From: Algoriphagus zhangzhouensis
Lineage (GTDB): Bacteria; Bacteroidota; Bacteroidia; Cytophagales; Cyclobacteriaceae
Direction of reading: 5' to 3'
Assembly (NCBI RefSeq): GCF_900148515.1
Contig: NZ_FRXN01000006.1
Coordinates: 248,001-312,000 of the forward strand
Length of the DNA: 64,000 nucleotides
Notes under the pieces: generated by a model
What the model was told of the DNA's origin: nothing
The model's input: only the letters and a program-made list of their open reading frames with translations
Database searches by the model: none
Part shown: piece by piece, positions 8,865 through 17,866 of the stretch
Layout: each line of letters begins with the position of its first letter
Numbering within the stretch: position 1 is the stretch's first letter
Position numbers and translations under genes: made by a program

Positions 8865-8872
8865 TATCTTTG
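8865..8872 (+). promoter_or_regulatory. Candidate -7 element upstream of the M20 gene
   Basis: TATCTTTG is a perfect match to the Bacteroidota -7 consensus TAnnTTTG, 68 nt before the ATG at 8941. The nearest upstream TTG (8838-8840) is 24 nt away, slightly longer than the usual spacing, so the -33 assignment is uncertain. Confidence 0.4.
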
Positions 8873-8940
8873 GTCTAATTCTATTTCAGCATAATTTTCA
8901 ACATCAAGTAAAATCAACCAGTTAGATTAAAGAATCCCTT

Positions 8941-10368
8941 ATGAAAAAGTTTTACACTTTATTCCTCGGTCTTGGAATAGCGGGCTCAGTATTCGCTCAA
9001 CAAGATCAGATTATTTCCGACCTGGAAGGGAAAGCAGGTTTTTATGGAGATATATCAAAACAAATTTGGTCCAACCCTGAATTGGGGTATTTAGAGACCG
9101 AAAGTTCGGCTTTATTGCAGAAAACATTAAAGGATGCCGGATTTACAGTAAAGTCAGGAGTTGCCGATATTCCTACAGCTTTTGTGGCTGAATATGGATC
9201 AGGAAAGCCTGTGGTAGGAATTATGGCAGAATTTGATGCCCTACCTGGAGTTTCTCAGGAAGCTGTTCCTTTCAGAAAGCCGGTCGTAGAAGGCGGAGCA
9301 GGACATGCTTGTGGCCACCATTTATTCGGTACAGCTTCAGTTGCTGCTGGGATTTCTGTAAAAGAGTGGATGGAGAAAAATAATATTCAAGGGACTGTAC
9401 GTGTATATGGTACTCCAGCAGAAGAAGGTGGTGGAGGAAAAGTATATATGGCAAGAGCTGGTCTGATGGATGATGTGGATGCAATGCTGCATTGGCATCC
9501 AAGTTCAGCAAACAATGCCGGAGCAAACTCATCTTTAGCTAATATTTCTGCCAAATTCAGATTTTATGGAGAAGCTTCTCACGCAGCAGCAGCTCCAGAT
9601 AGAGGGATTTCAGCCTTGGATGGGGTTGAAGCAATGGATTATATGGTGAATTTGTTAAGAGAACATGTGCCTCAAGAGACAAGAATGCACTATGTCATTA
9701 CTCGAGGAGGAGAAGCGCCAAATGTGGTTCCTGCTTTTGCAGAATCGTATCACTATGTGAGACATCCTGATGCAGCTGTGACTAAAGCTATTTTCGATAA
9801 AGTAGTGAATGCTGCAGAAGGAGCTGCAAAAGGTACTCAAACCAAAATGGAGTATGAGATCATCAATGGAGTTTACAACCTTATGCCAAATGAGACTCTT
9901 GCCAGAATCATGCAAAAAAACCTTGAAGCTGTTGGTGGGATAAAGTATGATCCCGAAGAAAAGAAATTTGCAGAAGAAATTATTGCAACATTTCCTGCAG
10001 GAGTGAAAGCAAACCCTGAGGATTCAGAAAAAATAGCTCCCTTTGCAGTAACAGAAAAAGGTTTTGCGGGTTCAACAGATGTTGGTGATGTAAGTTGGTT
10101 GGTTCCGACCGCTGGACTTGGTACAGCGACTTGGGTTCCAGGAACTTCTGCTCATACTTGGCAGGCAGTAGCTGCAGGTGGTACAAGCATTGGACAAAAA
10201 GGAATGATGGTAGCTGCAAAGACTTTGGCTTTAACAGCTGCAGACATTTTCAAAAATCCGGAAGTGACTAAAGCTGCTAAGGAAGAATTGACGAGAAGAC
10301 AAGGAGAGGGCTTTGTATACGAGGCCTTGGTAGGAGATAGATCCGCGCCGCTTGATTATAGAAAATAA
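8941..10368 (+). CDS. M20-family amidohydrolase (AbgB-like), exported
   Basis: A 475-residue protein with a clear Sec signal ending GSVFA|QQ at residue 19. M20 metallopeptidase/amidohydrolase motifs are visible: MAEFDALPG near 96-103, GHACGHH at 121-127 and the catalytic Glu pair in GTPAEEGGGG (161-162). The closest named group by eye is the AbgB (p-aminobenzoyl-glutamate hydrolase subunit B) type of amidohydrolase, but the signal peptide points to a periplasmic role on an N-acyl amino acid or peptide. The stop is 9 nt before the patatin start, and a strong terminator-like hairpin begins 30 nt after the stop. Confidence 0.85.
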   Translation: MKKFYTLFLGLGIAGSVFAQQDQIISDLEGKAGFYGDISKQIWSNPELGYLETESSALLQKTLKDAGFTVKSGVADIPTAFVAEYGSGKPVVGIMAEFDALPGVSQEAVPFRKPVVEGGAGHACGHHLFGTASVAAGISVKEWMEKNNIQGTVRVYGTPAEEGGGGKVYMARAGLMDDVDAMLHWHPSSANNAGANSSLANISAKFRFYGEASHAAAAPDRGISALDGVEAMDYMVNLLREHVPQETRMHYVITRGGEAPNVVPAFAESYHYVRHPDAAVTKAIFDKVVNAAEGAAKGTQTKMEYEIINGVYNLMPNETLARIMQKNLEAVGGIKYDPEEKKFAEEIIATFPAGVKANPEDSEKIAPFAVTEKGFAGSTDVGDVSWLVPTAGLGTATWVPGTSAHTWQAVAAGGTSIGQKGMMVAAKTLALTAADIFKNPEVTKAAKEELTRRQGEGFVYEALVGDRSAPLDYRK

Positions 10369-10377
10369 ACAAGAAAA

Positions 10378-12720
10378 ATGACCCTAAAACCTCACATGCT
10401 AATCCCAATACTTTTATTGGGATTAGTTTTTTTTAGACCAAGCTATGCTCAAGAAGCAAAGCCCGCAAGAGACGCTAAAATTGGATTAGTGCTCAGTGGA
10501 GGTGGAGCAAAAGGGATGGCCCATGTTGGGATAATCAGAGCCATGGAAAAGGCCGGAATTCGTCCTGATTATGTGGTTGGGACCAGCATGGGGTCCGTTG
10601 TGGGGGGATTATATGCATTGGGTTACAATGCTGATGAATTAGAAAAAATCATCCGAGGAGTTGATTGGGATTTGACTATTTCCAATCGTGTGGATTTCAA
10701 GGATATTGCCTTTGAGGAAAAGGAGTATTACAACCGCTATTTGTTGGAAGTACCCTATGTCAATGGAAAGTTGTCTCTTCCATCAGGCTTGATTGAGGGT
10801 CAGGTACTTTCAGAGGTTCTTCATTATTATACTTGGCCCTCTAATCAATATGATTCATTTGATGATTTTCCGATTCCGTTCCGATGCGTTGCTACTGATA
10901 TCATGACAGGTAGGCCGATCGTTTTTGAAGGAGGAAGTTTACATGATGCGATTCGATCCAGCATCGCAATTCCCACAGCATTTTCTGCTTTTGAATTGGA
11001 AAACACAGTGGTAGTGGATGGGGGAGTTGTAGATAATTTTCCTGTCGATGTGGTGCGAAGGATGGGGGCTGACTTTGTGATAGGAGTCAATGTCAGTAGC
11101 GAGGACTTCGAGGATATTGATCAACTGGGAGGTTTTGGAGGTATTTTGATGCAAATCGCAATGGCGGAGAGTATCAGAAGAACTGTAGTGAATAAAGAAT
11201 TCACAGATATATATATCAAGCCAGATTTGGAAAACTATAGTACCGGTAGTTTTGGGGATTATGATGCAATCTTGAAATTGGGAGACAAAGCGGGAGAAAT
11301 ATTTTTAGATGAATTCAAAAGAGCGGCAGATAGTTTGGGAGTAAATATTTCCGCATTTCAAGAAAAGCCCACTTCCCAACCTATCAAAATCGACTCCATT
11401 GAAATAAGGGGCAATCATCTTTTTTCAGATGATTTGATCAAGTCGAAGCTTGAAATAGATCCTGGTCAAGAAGTCACTAGAGATGAAATAAGAGAATCAA
11501 TCCGTCATGTGTATGGAATGAACGGTTTCAGAAAAGTCGATTATCGTTTATCTAGAACAAATGAGGAGACTTTTAATATGCTGGTTCGGACAAAAGAAAA
11601 AACCGCGACAACCATTTCCACTTCCATTCATTATGACAACCTTTTTTCGGCGGGGCTCTTGACAAATATGACCATTAGAAACTGGATTGGGAACTCTTCC
11701 AGGTCTGTGTTTTTATTGGATATTTCAGAAAACCCTAAGTTTCGATTTGATCATTATAAGTACTTGGGGAAGGATAAAAATTTCGCTTTTAATTTTAGAG
11801 CAAATTATTTGAGGCAGGAGTTTCCTAGCTATGAGGAAGGGAAAAAGTCGGACGTGAATATCATTAGAAATACACGTTTTGAAAGTCAGGTCATCACTAC
11901 CAATTCTTTGAAACAATCATTTTTATTGGGCTTGGCTTATGACGTCGCCAGGTCAAGAGTATTATTCAATGTGGCCATTCCTGAAAACATCAAAAGCGGA
12001 GTAGAATCTTATTTTTCAGCTCGAGCGAGGTATTATAGAAATTCTCAAAATGACAGAAATTTTCCAACTAGAGGAGCAGAAGGAGTATTGGAAGCCAATT
12101 TTAGACTGAAGTCTTGGCTTGACATCAATGTAAAATCAGGAATCGACACCGTTTATTTTAAATTGGATAATGGGGAGCTTCCTGTGGCCGTAGAGTTTTT
12201 AGATGCATTGGTTGATGAATTAGTACCTAATCCACATGCTACCTTAACAGGTAGATATAGCAAGTTTCTTCCCTTCTCACCCAAATTCCAATTCAAGCCT
12301 TCAGGGGCATTTGGATTGACACTCACCAATGATGAAAGTGGGAAATCTTATCGTGAGTTTTTTGTAGGGGGCTATCAAATCATCCGGTTTATTGATACGA
12401 ATTTTTGGGGCTTGAATTATGGAGAAGTCCAAACCCCAAACTTTGCGAAAGTTGGAGCTGACCTTCAATTTATTCCTATCAAAAAATTATACCTAAGGGC
12501 TGGGGCCAATTTCCTAGGTTTTTCAGACCATATTCCACTCAAAGAAGTGCTTAAAAACGGGGATTTTTTAAATCAGAAAACCTATTTGGGATTTGGAGCG
12601 GATATTTCCTATCATTCCCTTTTGGGACCGATAACTTTGGGGATGGGTACAAACACCTCAGATAAAAAATTGCGAACCTACGTTTCTATTGGCCTTTCAT
12701 TCAATTACGCGGACCGCTAG
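10378..12720 (+). CDS. Patatin-like phospholipase fused to Omp85-type barrel
   Basis: A 780-residue protein. Residues 1-24 form a signal peptide ending PSYAQ. The patatin domain follows, with oxyanion loop GGGAKG (41-46), nucleophile Ser70 in GTSMG and Asp214 in DGG. A POTRA-like segment (about 335-395, starting IKIDSIEIRGNHLF) leads to a C-terminal 16-strand-type barrel. This is the PlpD/type Vd autotransporter layout, so the lipase should be made at or moved through the outer membrane. The gene follows the M20 gene by 9 nt. The codons of its signal peptide contain an 11-bp hairpin plus T8 (see 10399-10434). Confidence 0.9.
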   Translation: MTLKPHMLIPILLLGLVFFRPSYAQEAKPARDAKIGLVLSGGGAKGMAHVGIIRAMEKAGIRPDYVVGTSMGSVVGGLYALGYNADELEKIIRGVDWDLTISNRVDFKDIAFEEKEYYNRYLLEVPYVNGKLSLPSGLIEGQVLSEVLHYYTWPSNQYDSFDDFPIPFRCVATDIMTGRPIVFEGGSLHDAIRSSIAIPTAFSAFELENTVVVDGGVVDNFPVDVVRRMGADFVIGVNVSSEDFEDIDQLGGFGGILMQIAMAESIRRTVVNKEFTDIYIKPDLENYSTGSFGDYDAILKLGDKAGEIFLDEFKRAADSLGVNISAFQEKPTSQPIKIDSIEIRGNHLFSDDLIKSKLEIDPGQEVTRDEIRESIRHVYGMNGFRKVDYRLSRTNEETFNMLVRTKEKTATTISTSIHYDNLFSAGLLTNMTIRNWIGNSSRSVFLLDISENPKFRFDHYKYLGKDKNFAFNFRANYLRQEFPSYEEGKKSDVNIIRNTRFESQVITTNSLKQSFLLGLAYDVARSRVLFNVAIPENIKSGVESYFSARARYYRNSQNDRNFPTRGAEGVLEANFRLKSWLDINVKSGIDTVYFKLDNGELPVAVEFLDALVDELVPNPHATLTGRYSKFLPFSPKFQFKPSGAFGLTLTNDESGKSYREFFVGGYQIIRFIDTNFWGLNYGEVQTPNFAKVGADLQFIPIKKLYLRAGANFLGFSDHIPLKEVLKNGDFLNQKTYLGFGADISYHSLLGPITLGMGTNTSDKKLRTYVSIGLSFNYADR
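10399..10434 (+). terminator. Perfect hairpin plus T8 inside the patatin signal-peptide codons
   Basis: CTAATCCCAAT (10399-10409) pairs exactly with ATTGGGATTAG (10416-10426) across a 6-nt loop, and eight T residues follow (10427-10434). By sequence this is a textbook intrinsic terminator placed 30 nt after the M20 stop, yet it is within the patatin reading frame and encodes the hydrophobic core of a convincing signal peptide. It may end most M20 transcripts and act as an attenuator for patatin. Function is inferred; the structure is directly visible. Confidence 0.7.
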
Positions 12721-12790
12721 TGGAAATGACAAAAATCATCTTGGGCTACGATTGCAAATCGCTTAAATTGTAGTTCAAAACAATCAACCC

Positions 12791-13318
12791 ATGGACCGAA
12801 GGAAATCACTCAAAATTCTTGGAGGAGCAGGAGTAGGCATTGCTGGATTGGCTATTGCTGATTGGAAATGGCATTTTGTGGATCAAATGACCCATGAAGG
12901 ATTTTTTTCCTGGAAAGAAGAAAAAATGATTTCGGCCATTGCCGATACGATTATTCCTGAAGGTCTTCCAGCCATTACCCCATCTCCAGATTCAAAACCA
13001 ATTGGTGCTTTAAGTACGGGTACAGATAAGTTTCTCATCAAACTTTTTGAGCATTGTTATGAGGTAGAAGATCAAAATTTGATCAAATCCCAATTGAAAG
13101 AGCTGGGGAAAACCAATTTCCTAAATGCAGATCAAAAAGGTAGAGAAGAGATTCTAATGGCAATGGCCAATTCAGAGAATGAGGATGAGAAAAAGTTTTT
13201 TGACTTGATGAAATCCCAAACCATTTTCGGCTTTACGACTGTCAAAGAGGTAATGGTTGATTATTATGGGTATAAAGTAGCTCCTGGTAAGTATGAGGGC
13301 TGTATTACAATTGCTTAA
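12791..13318 (+). CDS. Gluconate 2-dehydrogenase subunit 3 family protein
   Basis: A 175-residue protein with a Tat-like N-terminus (MDRRKSLKILGGAGVGIAG). The body (ISAIADTIIPE, then a C-terminal DYYGYKVAPGKYEGC segment) fits the Gluconate_2-dh3 family, the small exported subunit that normally escorts a GMC-type flavoprotein dehydrogenase. No large subunit or cytochrome subunit is adjacent, so it is an orphan here. It overlaps nothing if the next gene starts at 13332, 13 nt after its stop. Confidence 0.78.
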   Translation: MDRRKSLKILGGAGVGIAGLAIADWKWHFVDQMTHEGFFSWKEEKMISAIADTIIPEGLPAITPSPDSKPIGALSTGTDKFLIKLFEHCYEVEDQNLIKSQLKELGKTNFLNADQKGREEILMAMANSENEDEKKFFDLMKSQTIFGFTTVKEVMVDYYGYKVAPGKYEGCITIA

Positions 13319-13331
13319 TCACAATTCAAGT

Positions 13332-13700
13332 ATGAAGTTTCTAAAAATATTTTACGGCGTATTCGCACTGATCTTTGCTTTGTTTGCCTACTGGCAATTC
13401 AATGATCCAGATCCGGAATTATGGGTTCCCATTTATGGTGTGGCTATTATTTTCTGTCTTTTGGCAGTTCGAGGCATATTCCCCAAATTTCCTTTGACCT
13501 TAGTAGTCATTGCTTGTCTAGCGGGCTCATTGTTCTATTGGCCTGAGTCAGTTGGGGGATGGATCAGTCAAGAGATTGAGCAGGGCGATTTGACGATGAA
13601 AACTCATGAAATGGAAATAGGTCGTGAATCTTTCGGCTTGTTGATTATAGCTCTTAGCATGGTGCCAGCATTGATTAAATCCTGGCGAAACGTTGCTTAA
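13332..13700 (+). CDS. TMEM220-family membrane protein
   Basis: Starting at ATG 13332 (MKFLKIFYGVFALIFALF) it has 122 residues and four predicted membrane segments. The WQFNDPDPELWVPIYG motif after the first segment is characteristic of the transmembrane 220 family. An upstream in-frame ATG at 13293 overlaps the previous gene and adds no plausible sequence. The function of the family is not known to me. It ends 2 nt before the stop of the convergent transhydrogenase beta gene. Confidence 0.8.
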   Translation: MKFLKIFYGVFALIFALFAYWQFNDPDPELWVPIYGVAIIFCLLAVRGIFPKFPLTLVVIACLAGSLFYWPESVGGWISQEIEQGDLTMKTHEMEIGRESFGLLIIALSMVPALIKSWRNVA

Positions 13701-13702
13701 GC

Positions 13703-15112
13703 TTAGAGGTTTTTGACTTCAGCTATTAATTTCTCCAAAGAGTCTTTTGCATCTCCAAAAAGCATTCGGTTTTTGTCGTGGAAGAACAATTCGTTTTCGA
13801 TTCCGGCATAGCCTTTTCCCATGGATCTTTTTAGGACAATGATGTTTTTGGCATTCCAAACTTTGATGACGGGCATTCCATAGATTGGGCTGCCCGCATC
13901 TGTTTCTGCGGCAGGATTCACAACGTCATTTGCACCAATCACCAAAACCACATCGGTACTACCCATATCTTCATTGGCATCTTCCATTTCCAGCAATTTT
14001 GGATATGGGACATCAGCTTCCGCTAAAAGCACATTCATGTGTCCAGGCATTCGACCAGCCACTGGATGAATGGCATAATTCATATCAACGCCCTTCTCTT
14101 CAAGTATTTTCTCCAAATTATGAATAGTGTGCTGAGCTTGTGCCACTGCTAATCCATAACCCGGGACTACACTGACTTTGTTGGCATAGGCAAGTAAGAT
14201 GGCTGCGTCTGTCACCGAGATTTCCTTGGCAGTTCCTTGCTCTCCTGACTTTGCTGAAGATGAACTACCGCCTCCAAAAGATCCAATGATCACATTGGTC
14301 AAAGAACGGTTCATCGCAGTACACATCAACACAGTCAAAATCGTACCTGCTGAACCCACCAAAATACCTCCGGTCAGCATCGCTTGATTTCCATAAAGAA
14401 AACCTCCAAATGCTGCGGCCATCCCTGTGAAACTGTTCAAAAGAGAAATCACCACGGGCATATCTGCTCCTCCAATTGGCATTACAAATAATACTCCGTA
14501 AAGCAGTGAAATCGCCAAAAGAACATACAATAAAGTCGGACTTAGATTTCCAGTAAAACTCATCCAGATAGCCAATCCAAAAAGAGCCAGAAGAAGTAAA
14601 ATATTGATGATTTGGCCTCCTGGAAGTGCTTTGTCCTTGATTTTTCCTTCCAATTTCCCATAGGCAATCATGGAGCCTGAGAAAGAAACGGAACCTATGA
14701 TCAATCCCAAAAGGATGACGATTAACATTCCCGTTTCAGGATTTGGATTATGTCTCAGATGATCAAACTCTACCAAAGAAATCACTCCGGCACATGCTCC
14801 ACCCATTCCGTTGAAAAAGGAAACCATCTGAGGCATCGCGGTCATTTTTACCTTGAGAGCCATTCGGGTTCCTATGACTGTTCCTACGATTAATCCAGAA
14901 AGAATCAAGGTGTAATTCAGCCATTTGTCAGGAGTGAGTTCTTCTTTGAAAAAGATGGTAGCGAATATGGCTAAGCCCATTCCGTATCCAGCAATCAGAT
15001 TTCCTCTTCGCGCCTTGTCTGGGCTGGAAAGCATTTTTAATCCCAAAATGAAAGTAATCGAAGCTACGATATAGCAAAGCTCGAGAATGCTGAGTCCTAA
15101 AAGTTCTGTCAT
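13703..15112 (-). CDS. pntB: NAD(P) transhydrogenase beta subunit
   Basis: A 469-residue protein of normal PntB length. The first about 270 residues hold the membrane segments of the proton channel domain. A Ser/Gly-rich hinge (GGGSSSSAKSG) follows, then the NADP(H)-binding domain III with VVPGYGLAVAQAQH, the HPVAGRMPGHMNVLLAEA segment and the VIGANDVVNPAA motif. It forms the Re/Si-specific, proton-translocating enzyme with the two alpha polypeptides encoded just upstream (4-nt gap). Role: using proton-motive force to make NADPH from NADH. Confidence 0.95.
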   Translation of the reverse strand: MTELLGLSILELCYIVASITFILGLKMLSSPDKARRGNLIAGYGMGLAIFATIFFKEELTPDKWLNYTLILSGLIVGTVIGTRMALKVKMTAMPQMVSFFNGMGGACAGVISLVEFDHLRHNPNPETGMLIVILLGLIIGSVSFSGSMIAYGKLEGKIKDKALPGGQIINILLLLALFGLAIWMSFTGNLSPTLLYVLLAISLLYGVLFVMPIGGADMPVVISLLNSFTGMAAAFGGFLYGNQAMLTGGILVGSAGTILTVLMCTAMNRSLTNVIIGSFGGGSSSSAKSGEQGTAKEISVTDAAILLAYANKVSVVPGYGLAVAQAQHTIHNLEKILEEKGVDMNYAIHPVAGRMPGHMNVLLAEADVPYPKLLEMEDANEDMGSTDVVLVIGANDVVNPAAETDAGSPIYGMPVIKVWNAKNIIVLKRSMGKGYAGIENELFFHDKNRMLFGDAKDSLEKLIAEVKNL

Positions 15113-15116
15113 AAGA

Positions 15117-15428
15117 TTACTTCGATTTCTTTTTAAACATTTCCAGCATTCGGTTGGTCACCACAAATCCTCCAACCACGTTGAGTGTTCCTAAAACCAC
15201 GGCTATAAGGCCCAAAATCAATGCGTAATAGTTTGTGGGATCAGCCTGAAGCATGATAATAATCGAACCGATAATCACCACTCCATGGATAGCATTTGCA
15301 CCTGACATCAACGGCGTATGCAATACGGCTGGGACATTTGATATGACTTCAATTCCTAAAAAAACTGACACGATTATCAGGAAAATGAATTCTCGGTTAT
15401 CGTAAAAAAGGCTTAATATTTCTTCCAT
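15117..15428 (-). CDS. pntAB: NAD(P) transhydrogenase alpha-2 (membrane part)
   Basis: Taking ATG 15428 (MEEILSLFYDNREFIFLII) gives 103 residues with three membrane helices, the alpha-2 part of split transhydrogenases. A longer frame from 15503 would overlap the alpha-1 gene by 73 nt and is unlikely. The stop is 4 nt before the pntB start and the start is 2 nt after the alpha-1 stop, so translation is probably coupled. The GANAIHGVVIIG segment is the conserved helix core. Confidence 0.92.
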   Translation of the reverse strand: MEEILSLFYDNREFIFLIIVSVFLGIEVISNVPAVLHTPLMSGANAIHGVVIIGSIIIMLQADPTNYYALILGLIAVVLGTLNVVGGFVVTNRMLEMFKKKSK

Positions 15429-15430
15429 TG

Positions 15431-16567
15431 TTATGCAGTTTCTGAAGGGTAAAGGATGGATTTTACTCGGGAACTTTGGATTTGACCTTGATGAGTCACG
15501 CAAGTGTTCAGCACGATATCATCGTCCCAGTTTAGGTTTAGATCTCCTTCCGGGCTAATAATTAATTTCAGGAAGTTGACCATGTTTTTGCCGTACATTT
15601 TACTAGCATCCATAGGCATGCTAGATGGTAGGTTGGAATCGCCTATGATGGTAACTCCCTCTTTTAAGCAGATTTTATTGTTTTCGGTCAACTGGCAATT
15701 TCCGCCAGAGCTGGCCGCTAAATCCACGATTACAGAGCCTGAGGCCATGTTTTTAACAGTGTCTTCCGTGATCAAGAGTGGAGCTTTTCTTCCCGGGATT
15801 TGAGCTGTACAAATGATAATATTGGATTTTTTTGCATGCTCCTGGATGAGGGCTTGTTGTTTTGCTTTGTATTCTTCTGTTTGCTCGACTGCATAACCGC
15901 CTGCTCCTTTGTCGTCCTGAGCGCCTTCGACTTTGACGAATTTGGCTCCCAAGCTTTTCACTTCTTCCTCTGCGGCGGCTCGGACATCAAAGGCTTCCAC
16001 TACTGCGCCGAGCCTTCTAGCTGTTGCGATAGCCTGAAGCCCCGCAACACCAGCTCCCAAAACCAAAACCTTGGAAGGGATGATGCTTCCTGCGGCTGTC
16101 ATAAACATTGGGAAAAATCTTGGTGAATGACTAGCTGCCAATAGAACTGCCTTGTAGCCGGCCACAGTTGCCATTGAAGAAAGAATATCCATGGCCTGAG
16201 CACGGGTTGTTCTTGGTACGTTATCCATTGAAAAGGTTGTGATGCCCTTTTTCAAAAAGGACTCCACCAATATTTTATTGGAAAGCGGTTGAAAAAGACA
16301 AATCAAAACTTGACTTTCTTTTAAAGAATCAATCTCAGAGTCTAGAGGTTGCTGAATCCCTAAAACCACATCAGCTTGGAGTGTTTCAGCTCTCCCGCAA
16401 ATTTTAGCTCCCGCTGCCTCGTAATCTTCATCAGAAGCAAAAGCCTTTTCTCCAGCTTTGGACTCAACCCAAATACTGACTTTTAGACTAATAAGATTTT
16501 TAACACTTTCTGGAAGTAAAGCAACCCGGTTTTCTTCACCGGATTCTTTCAAAAGACCAATTGTCAT
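15431..16567 (-). CDS. pntAA: NAD(P) transhydrogenase alpha-1 (NAD-binding part)
   Basis: A 378-residue protein covering the alanine-dehydrogenase/transhydrogenase N-terminal and Rossmann domains. The start MTIGLLKE leads to the ALLPESV segment, and the nucleotide fold is at VLVLGAGVAGLQAIATARRLGA with the acidic end AFDVR. The RQD-loop region is seen as EQTEEYKAKQQ. Role: NAD(H)-binding domain I of the proton-translocating transhydrogenase. It leads the three-gene minus-strand operon; no convincing -33/-7 pair was found upstream. Confidence 0.93.
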   Translation of the reverse strand: MTIGLLKESGEENRVALLPESVKNLISLKVSIWVESKAGEKAFASDEDYEAAGAKICGRAETLQADVVLGIQQPLDSEIDSLKESQVLICLFQPLSNKILVESFLKKGITTFSMDNVPRTTRAQAMDILSSMATVAGYKAVLLAASHSPRFFPMFMTAAGSIIPSKVLVLGAGVAGLQAIATARRLGAVVEAFDVRAAAEEEVKSLGAKFVKVEGAQDDKGAGGYAVEQTEEYKAKQQALIQEHAKKSNIIICTAQIPGRKAPLLITEDTVKNMASGSVIVDLAASSGGNCQLTENNKICLKEGVTIIGDSNLPSSMPMDASKMYGKNMVNFLKLIISPEGDLNLNWDDDIVLNTCVTHQGQIQSSRVKSILYPSETA

Positions 16568-16684
16568 GGATGGTGATTATTTCTAATTCCTTGAATTTAA
16601 GCCTTTTTAGTTCTTATGGAAATGATTCAAATATTTATTCAAGCTGGGACTAAAGAAAATTATTTTTTTAGGTAGTAAGGCAGA

Positions 16685-16692
16685 TATTTTTG
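16685..16692 (+). promoter_or_regulatory. Candidate -7 element upstream of the MBL gene
   Basis: TATTTTTG matches TAnnTTTG and is 79 nt before the ATG at 16772. There is no TTG at normal distance upstream, so only the -7 part is supported. Confidence 0.28.
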
Positions 16693-16771
16693 ATCCAAAT
16701 CGAAACTTGAATTCTCAAAATGTAGTTTATTACACATCACAATTCGTCCATCAGTGACAAAAGAGTAAAAG

Positions 16772-17812
16772 ATGTCATTCAAACAATTCGGAGGTAAAAT
16801 CACTCCTCAGCTTTTAGAGCAATACGAAAAGTCCCCCAACTGGAATAAAGGAAAATTTCAAAATCTGCAGGATACCACCATGGATATCAGTTTGAGAGAT
16901 TATCCCAAATTGATCAGGCAACAGCTAAAAGGTAGATCCGAAAGAATCCCTAAATCACCTATTCCAATTTTGCCTTTTCAAAAAGAAAATTTCTTGGCTG
17001 AGTCAGATCAAATGAAATTCGTTTGGTATGGTCACTCGGTGATGCTTATGAGATTGGATGGGAAGACTATTTTAGTCGATCCGATGTTGGGGCCGGATAG
17101 TTCTCCGATTGGGCCGATTCGAACTGAGCGATTTTCCGAGGGCTCCTTGGATCTGATTGATGACTTTCCAGAAATTGACTTGGTGGTGATGACTCATGAT
17201 CATTACGACCACTTGGATTTGAGTAGCATTTTGAAGCTGAAAGGCAAAGTCAAAAAGTTCTTTGTGGCATTGGGTGTAAAAAGACATTTGGTTCGCTGGG
17301 GAATAGACGAAAAGCTGATCACAGAATTGGATTGGTGGGGGAGCCAAGAGTTAGACGGAATCCAAGTAACTTTTACTCCGTCCAGACATTTTTCCGGTAG
17401 AGGCTTAAGAGATCGCGCTCAATCCCTTTGGGGTGGCTGGGTTTTCCAAGGTCAAAAGGAAACCATTTGGGTGAGTGGAGATGGGGGATATGGACCTCAT
17501 TTCAAGGAGATCGGAGATAAATTTGGAGGATTTGATTTTGGCTTTATGGAATGTGGACAATACAATGAGTTATGGAGACAAATTCACATGTTTCCTGATG
17601 AAAGTGTAATGGCGGCAAGCGACGCAGGCGTGAAATTGGCCATGCCGATTCACTGGGCCGGATTTACCTTGGCACCGCATCATTGGACTGAGCCTGTGGA
17701 AGGATTTATAGAAAAAGCATCAGAGCTTGAGTTGGATTATATCATTCCTCAAATCGGAGAGTTGCAATCTTTGGCATCTCCAAGTAGTTCAGAGTGGTGG
17801 AAGAAGTATTGA
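16772..17812 (+). CDS. MBL-fold metal-dependent hydrolase (NAPE-PLD/UlaG-like)
   Basis: A 346-residue protein with a complete metallo-beta-lactamase core. FVWYGHSVMLMRLDG opens the fold at about residue 83, the metal motif is THDHYDHLD (141-149), further ligands are the His in SRHFSGRG, the Asp in VSGDGGYG and the His in MPIHWAG. This motif set resembles the NAPE-phospholipase D/UlaG branch. There is no signal peptide, so it is probably cytosolic. The substrate is unknown. It is divergent from the transhydrogenase operon and may be co-transcribed with the next two genes. Confidence 0.82.
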   Translation: MSFKQFGGKITPQLLEQYEKSPNWNKGKFQNLQDTTMDISLRDYPKLIRQQLKGRSERIPKSPIPILPFQKENFLAESDQMKFVWYGHSVMLMRLDGKTILVDPMLGPDSSPIGPIRTERFSEGSLDLIDDFPEIDLVVMTHDHYDHLDLSSILKLKGKVKKFFVALGVKRHLVRWGIDEKLITELDWWGSQELDGIQVTFTPSRHFSGRGLRDRAQSLWGGWVFQGQKETIWVSGDGGYGPHFKEIGDKFGGFDFGFMECGQYNELWRQIHMFPDESVMAASDAGVKLAMPIHWAGFTLAPHHWTEPVEGFIEKASELELDYIIPQIGELQSLASPSSSEWWKKY

Positions 17813-17866
17813 AATTGAAAGAAGAATTTTAACTTGTTTAGATTTCTATTCAAATTCTTTCCATAA

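Noticed and set aside
15428..15503. Longer start of the transhydrogenase alpha-2 gene
   Set aside because: It would overlap alpha-1 by 73 nt and adds residues not expected in the family; ATG 15428 fits length and spacing.
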